Assembly (NCBI RefSeq): GCF_030373445.1
Contig: NZ_JAUCYU010000013.1
Coordinates: 1 to 64,000 of the forward strand
Source of the DNA: Roseovarius sp.
GTDB lineage: Bacteria; Pseudomonadota; Alphaproteobacteria; Rhodobacterales; Rhodobacteraceae
Direction: 5' to 3'
DNA: 64,000 bases
The notes under the pieces were generated by a model that saw nothing but the letters and a program-made list of their open reading frames with translations, did not search any database and was not told the DNA's origin. Both the position numbers and the translations under genes were made by a program. This document shows, piece after piece, positions 63,929-64,000 of the stretch; position 1 is the stretch's first letter; the number at the start of each line of letters is the position of its first letter.

Positions 63929-64000
63929 ATGCAGAACGTCCACGGCATCCTGCTCGTGATCGCCGCCATGGCCGGCTTCACCATCGAGGACACGCTGATC
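63929..64000 (+). CDS. EamA-type transporter, cut by the window end
   Basis: ATG 63929 follows GAGGGAAAGG and begins MQNVHGILLVIAAMAGFTIE, typical of the first span of EamA/DMT transporters (compare SalY-like G-F-x-x-x-D). Only 24 residues are in the window, so the family is a fair guess and the substrate unknown. Confidence 0.6.
   Translation, partial: MQNVHGILLVIAAMAGFTIEDTLI

Overview
The window looks like chromosomal DNA of a marine alphaproteobacterium of the Rhodobacteraceae (Roseobacter group). The grounds are high GC, dense operons with ATGA, GTGA and TGATG start/stop overlaps, and several recognisable alphaproteobacterial gene sets: an iscR-led suf operon, an rpmF-plsX-fabH-ihfA-merR cluster, a long-form dCTP deaminase, a zinc-ligand-poor DksA and a Usg protein. 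I see two tRNA genes. I see no rRNA, insertion sequence, prophage or CRISPR.

Layout. 1-1.8 kb: a GSCFA-domain gene whose 5' end is cut or damaged, plus a partner gene. 1.9-3.7 kb: an acetyltransferase, a dihydrofolate-reductase-like protein, tRNA-Arg(CCG) and a 44-residue lipoprotein. 3.9-12.6 kb (minus strand): a twelve-gene Fe-S assembly operon, iscR - cysteine desulfurase - sufB - four small accessory genes - sufC - sufD - two membrane proteins - sufS. Its promoter has a palindrome lying over the -10 box. 12.7-15.3 kb: a hydrolase, a small protein and an HD phosphohydrolase, then an AlgX-like gene on the minus strand. 15.6-19.7 kb: mfd and a membrane protein. 19.8-25.9 kb: hemB, a SYLF lipoprotein, usg, gyrA and a membrane protein. 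25.9-30.6 kb: a small polysaccharide locus (Wza-like exporter, epimerase, initiating sugar transferase, CapD/WbpM-like dehydratase). 30.6-33.8 kb: uup, olsB and bamE. 33.9-38.3 kb: yceD, rpmF, plsX, fabH, ihfA and a MerR regulator. 38.4-39.6 kb: tRNA-Pro(GGG) and dcd. 40-45.4 kb (minus): argS - SPOR protein - nagZ - scpA - scpB. 45.5-47 kb: dGTPase, divergent from an ErpA-like gene. 47-49.5 kb (minus): a repeat peptide, an unrecognised helical protein and an EamA exporter. 49.9-52.5 kb: xth, an FAD monooxygenase and dksA. 52.6-56.5 kb: MoxR ATPase - DUF2927 lipoprotein - 56-residue membrane peptide - CoxE/VWA protein. 56.7-64 kb: nucleoside hydrolase, GNAT, SelO, a VanZ-like protein, an EEP-family protein, a Na+/H+ antiporter, a PhzF-like protein, a Fur-family regulator and a truncated EamA transporter.

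The best candidate for an undescribed system is the three-gene unit at 47,079-49,525. Its first gene encodes a 139-residue protein with six repeats about 21 residues long, each ending in the invariant pentapeptide FTSSM, the last one at the C-terminus. The FTSSM codons differ synonymously between copies, including AGC against TCN serine codons, so the peptide itself appears to be conserved. Downstream are an all-helical protein I cannot assign and, with an ATGA overlap, a multispan exporter. This resembles a multi-core modified-peptide locus, but that reading is inference. A perfect DnaA box sits over the putative -35 region of the promoter, with a second one 89 bp away.

Other non-genic structure includes a two-copy intergenic element made of a 22-bp header plus 11-bp tandem ACCGAC units, a hairpin plus GGGATATTT family found just after three stop codons, twin near-identical palindromes between scpA and scpB, and a long hairpin in the rpmF leader.
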